From assembly GCF_032678705.1 (NCBI RefSeq), contig NZ_JAVTSS010000001.1, positions 992,001 through 1,056,000 of the forward strand: a stretch of 64,000 nt of DNA. Direction: 5' to 3'. The notes below the pieces were generated by a model that saw nothing but the letters and a program-made list of their open reading frames with translations, searched no databases and was not told the DNA's origin. Shown here in pieces: positions 63,386 to 64,000 of this stretch. How positions within the stretch are numbered: position 1 is the stretch's first letter; every line of letters starts with the position of its first letter. The position numbers and the translations under genes are program-made. This DNA is from Pedobacter frigiditerrae. Lineage in GTDB: Bacteria > Bacteroidota > Bacteroidia > Sphingobacteriales > Sphingobacteriaceae.

Positions 63386-63401
63386 TGATCCCGCTGGGAT
63401 T
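63386..63401 (-). pseudogene. tRNA-Lys 3'-end remnant
   Basis: TGATCCCGCTGGGATT is identical to the 3' end (discriminator, acceptor strand and first part of the T arm) of the two intact tRNA-Lys genes. The match stops abruptly before the T loop, where the next bases are ATAAG. Confidence 0.8.
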
Positions 63402-63412
63402 ATAAGATATCC

Positions 63413-63659
63413 TGCTGTTCGAGATGTTCTGAAAGGCATCTCGTACTTCTTATCCCAGGGATTTGTAATCCCGTTTACTAACCATTTGGCAATTTGGCGC
63501 TGGGATTATAAAGGTATTATACCTCCGGATTGACCTTGTCAACTGAATTTAGCTTTAGGTAGTTTAACTAATAGATTCCTCCGAAGTCGGAATGACAAAC
63601 TATGTTAAAACAAAAAAGCCTCACATTTCTGTAAGGCCTTCTGTGATCCCGCTGGGATT
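63413..63659. repeat. Tandem unit B (runs into tRNA-Lys copy 2)
   Basis: Same order as unit A: TGCTGTTCGAGATG hairpin, GGGATTTGTAATCCC palindrome, CATTGACC-type segment (here GATTGACCTTGTC), AGATTCCTCCGAAGTCGG repeat, terminator and tRNA 3' end, which here continues into a complete tRNA gene. The central part diverges from unit A. Confidence 0.8.
63612..63640 (-). terminator. Terminator of tRNA-Lys copy 2
   Basis: On the minus strand, an AAGGCCTTACA / TGTGAGGCTT-type stem with loop and T-run directly after the tRNA. Confidence 0.65.
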
Positions 63660-63716
63660 CGAACCCAGGACCACTACATTAAAAGTGTAATGCTCTACCA
63701 GCTGAGCTACGGAATC
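63644..63716 (-). tRNA. tRNA-Lys (anticodon UUU), copy 2
   Basis: Identical in all 73 bases to the gene at 52983: acceptor GATTCCG / CGGGATC, anticodon TTT in loop CTTTTAA, T arm with TTCGAATC. No CCA is encoded. The flanks differ from copy 1 apart from the promoter layout and terminator type. Confidence 0.97.
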
Positions 63717-63756
63717 AATTTAAGGTATTCGTTTAACCGTTTCCTTTAAAGTGGTG

Positions 63757-63787
63757 CAAATATAGCTTTATGGAATTTTTAATGCAA
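63757..63787 (-). promoter_or_regulatory. Promoter of tRNA-Lys copy 2
   Basis: On the minus strand: TTG (63785-63787), 20 bases, TATATTTG (63757-63764), as for copy 1. Beyond it, to the window end, I see no gene. Confidence 0.7.
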
Positions 63788-64000
63788 GGTTTTTTTTTGG
63801 CAATGTCGTAGTCTACTGATTTATAAGGGGATTAATTGTAATTAGGGTTGAGTTGGTTAGGGGTTAGGGTGTATTGGGTTATTAGTTTAGTTGTTGAGAC
63901 CTTGAGCAGCGTTAGAAAAATGCATCGTTTCAAGTAACAATAGGTGTTTAGACTTAAAAAATTTGTAAAATTGTTTACGACTAAAGCTAATTCACCATCC

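Larger units (their letters stand above)
63127..63401. repeat. Tandem unit A (ends in tRNA-Lys fragment)
   Basis: Starts TGCTGTTCGAGATG, contains the hairpin CGAGATG / CATCTCG and the palindrome GGGATTTTTAATCC, and ends with a terminator and 16 bases of tRNA-Lys 3' end. The same order recurs in unit B. The distance between equivalent points is 286 bases on the left and 258 on the right, because unit A holds about 28 extra bases in the middle. Confidence 0.8.
63062..63643. other. Gene-free repeat region upstream of tRNA-Lys copy 2
   Basis: These 582 bases hold no gene. They consist of two imperfect tandem units, a partial tRNA-Lys end, two GTCATTCC-type repeats and two terminators, listed separately. 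Confidence 0.75.

Noticed and set aside
52983..63716. A complete integrative element between the two tRNA-Lys genes
   Set aside because: No integrase, relaxase or phage gene lies in the segment; only the short duplication at 63386 looks att-like.

Overview
The window looks like a chromosome segment of a Bacteroidota member, most likely Sphingobacteriaceae (Pedobacter-like). The evidence is low G+C DNA, Bacteroidota-type promoters (TTG, about 19 bases, TAnnTTTG), giant secreted proteins with CHU_C (type IX secretion, type B) C-termini, PorP/SprF and OmpA-type partners, LytTR two-component pairs, DUF3857 transglutaminases and a TonB-dependent receptor. The genus is an inference; no rRNA or ribosomal protein gene is present.

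Positions 1-31000: after the 3' part of galK come two related cassettes for huge cell-surface proteins. Cassette 1 is a 2999-residue adhesin, a TPR/PD40/OmpA protein and a single-domain response regulator. Cassette 2 is a 3376-residue adhesin, a PorP/SprF protein and a second TPR/PD40/OmpA protein, tightly spaced. Each cassette is followed, convergently, by one of two paralogous 840-residue proteins with an N-terminal HTH-like region, a degenerate STAND/NACHT-like P-loop and a helical C-terminus. This repeated layout appears undescribed.

Positions 31000-36600: a compact candidate RiPP locus. It holds a small XRE regulator, a LytTR response regulator, a LytS-type histidine kinase, a full-length LanB-type dehydratase and, between the regulator and the kinase on the opposite strand, a 46-codon gene. 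That peptide ends in a Thr/Ser-rich, cysteine-free tail. No LanC, protease or transporter is present. A motif spaced by 21 bases recurs in front of the XRE and response-regulator genes and once between the peptide and kinase genes. This is the strongest candidate for a new system here.

Positions 36600-52800: mostly chromosomal functions. There are two translationally coupled DUF3857 transglutaminase-like exported proteins (one lacking the catalytic Cys), a metallophosphoesterase fused to a PQQ-type propeller, ppnP, guaB, a small secreted Cys protein, a TonB-dependent receptor, a LOG-family hydrolase, DUF2721, a WalJ-like MBL hydrolase, a cupin, an Hc1-type histone-like protein, an ABM-like protein and a PD40 lipoprotein.

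Positions 52900-64000: two identical tRNA-Lys(UUU) genes in the same orientation bracket about 10.6 kb. Between them lie a GNAT enzyme, a zinc alcohol dehydrogenase, a YtxH-like protein, a LytS/LytTR pair, a lipoprotein, two tandem PqiA-like membrane proteins and a Ser/Thr kinase with an unrecognised C-terminal domain. Upstream of the second tRNA is an imperfect tandem duplication that includes a 16-base piece of the tRNA 3' end. Palindromic repeats with GTCAT-type ends are scattered through intergenic DNA from about 44 kb onward.
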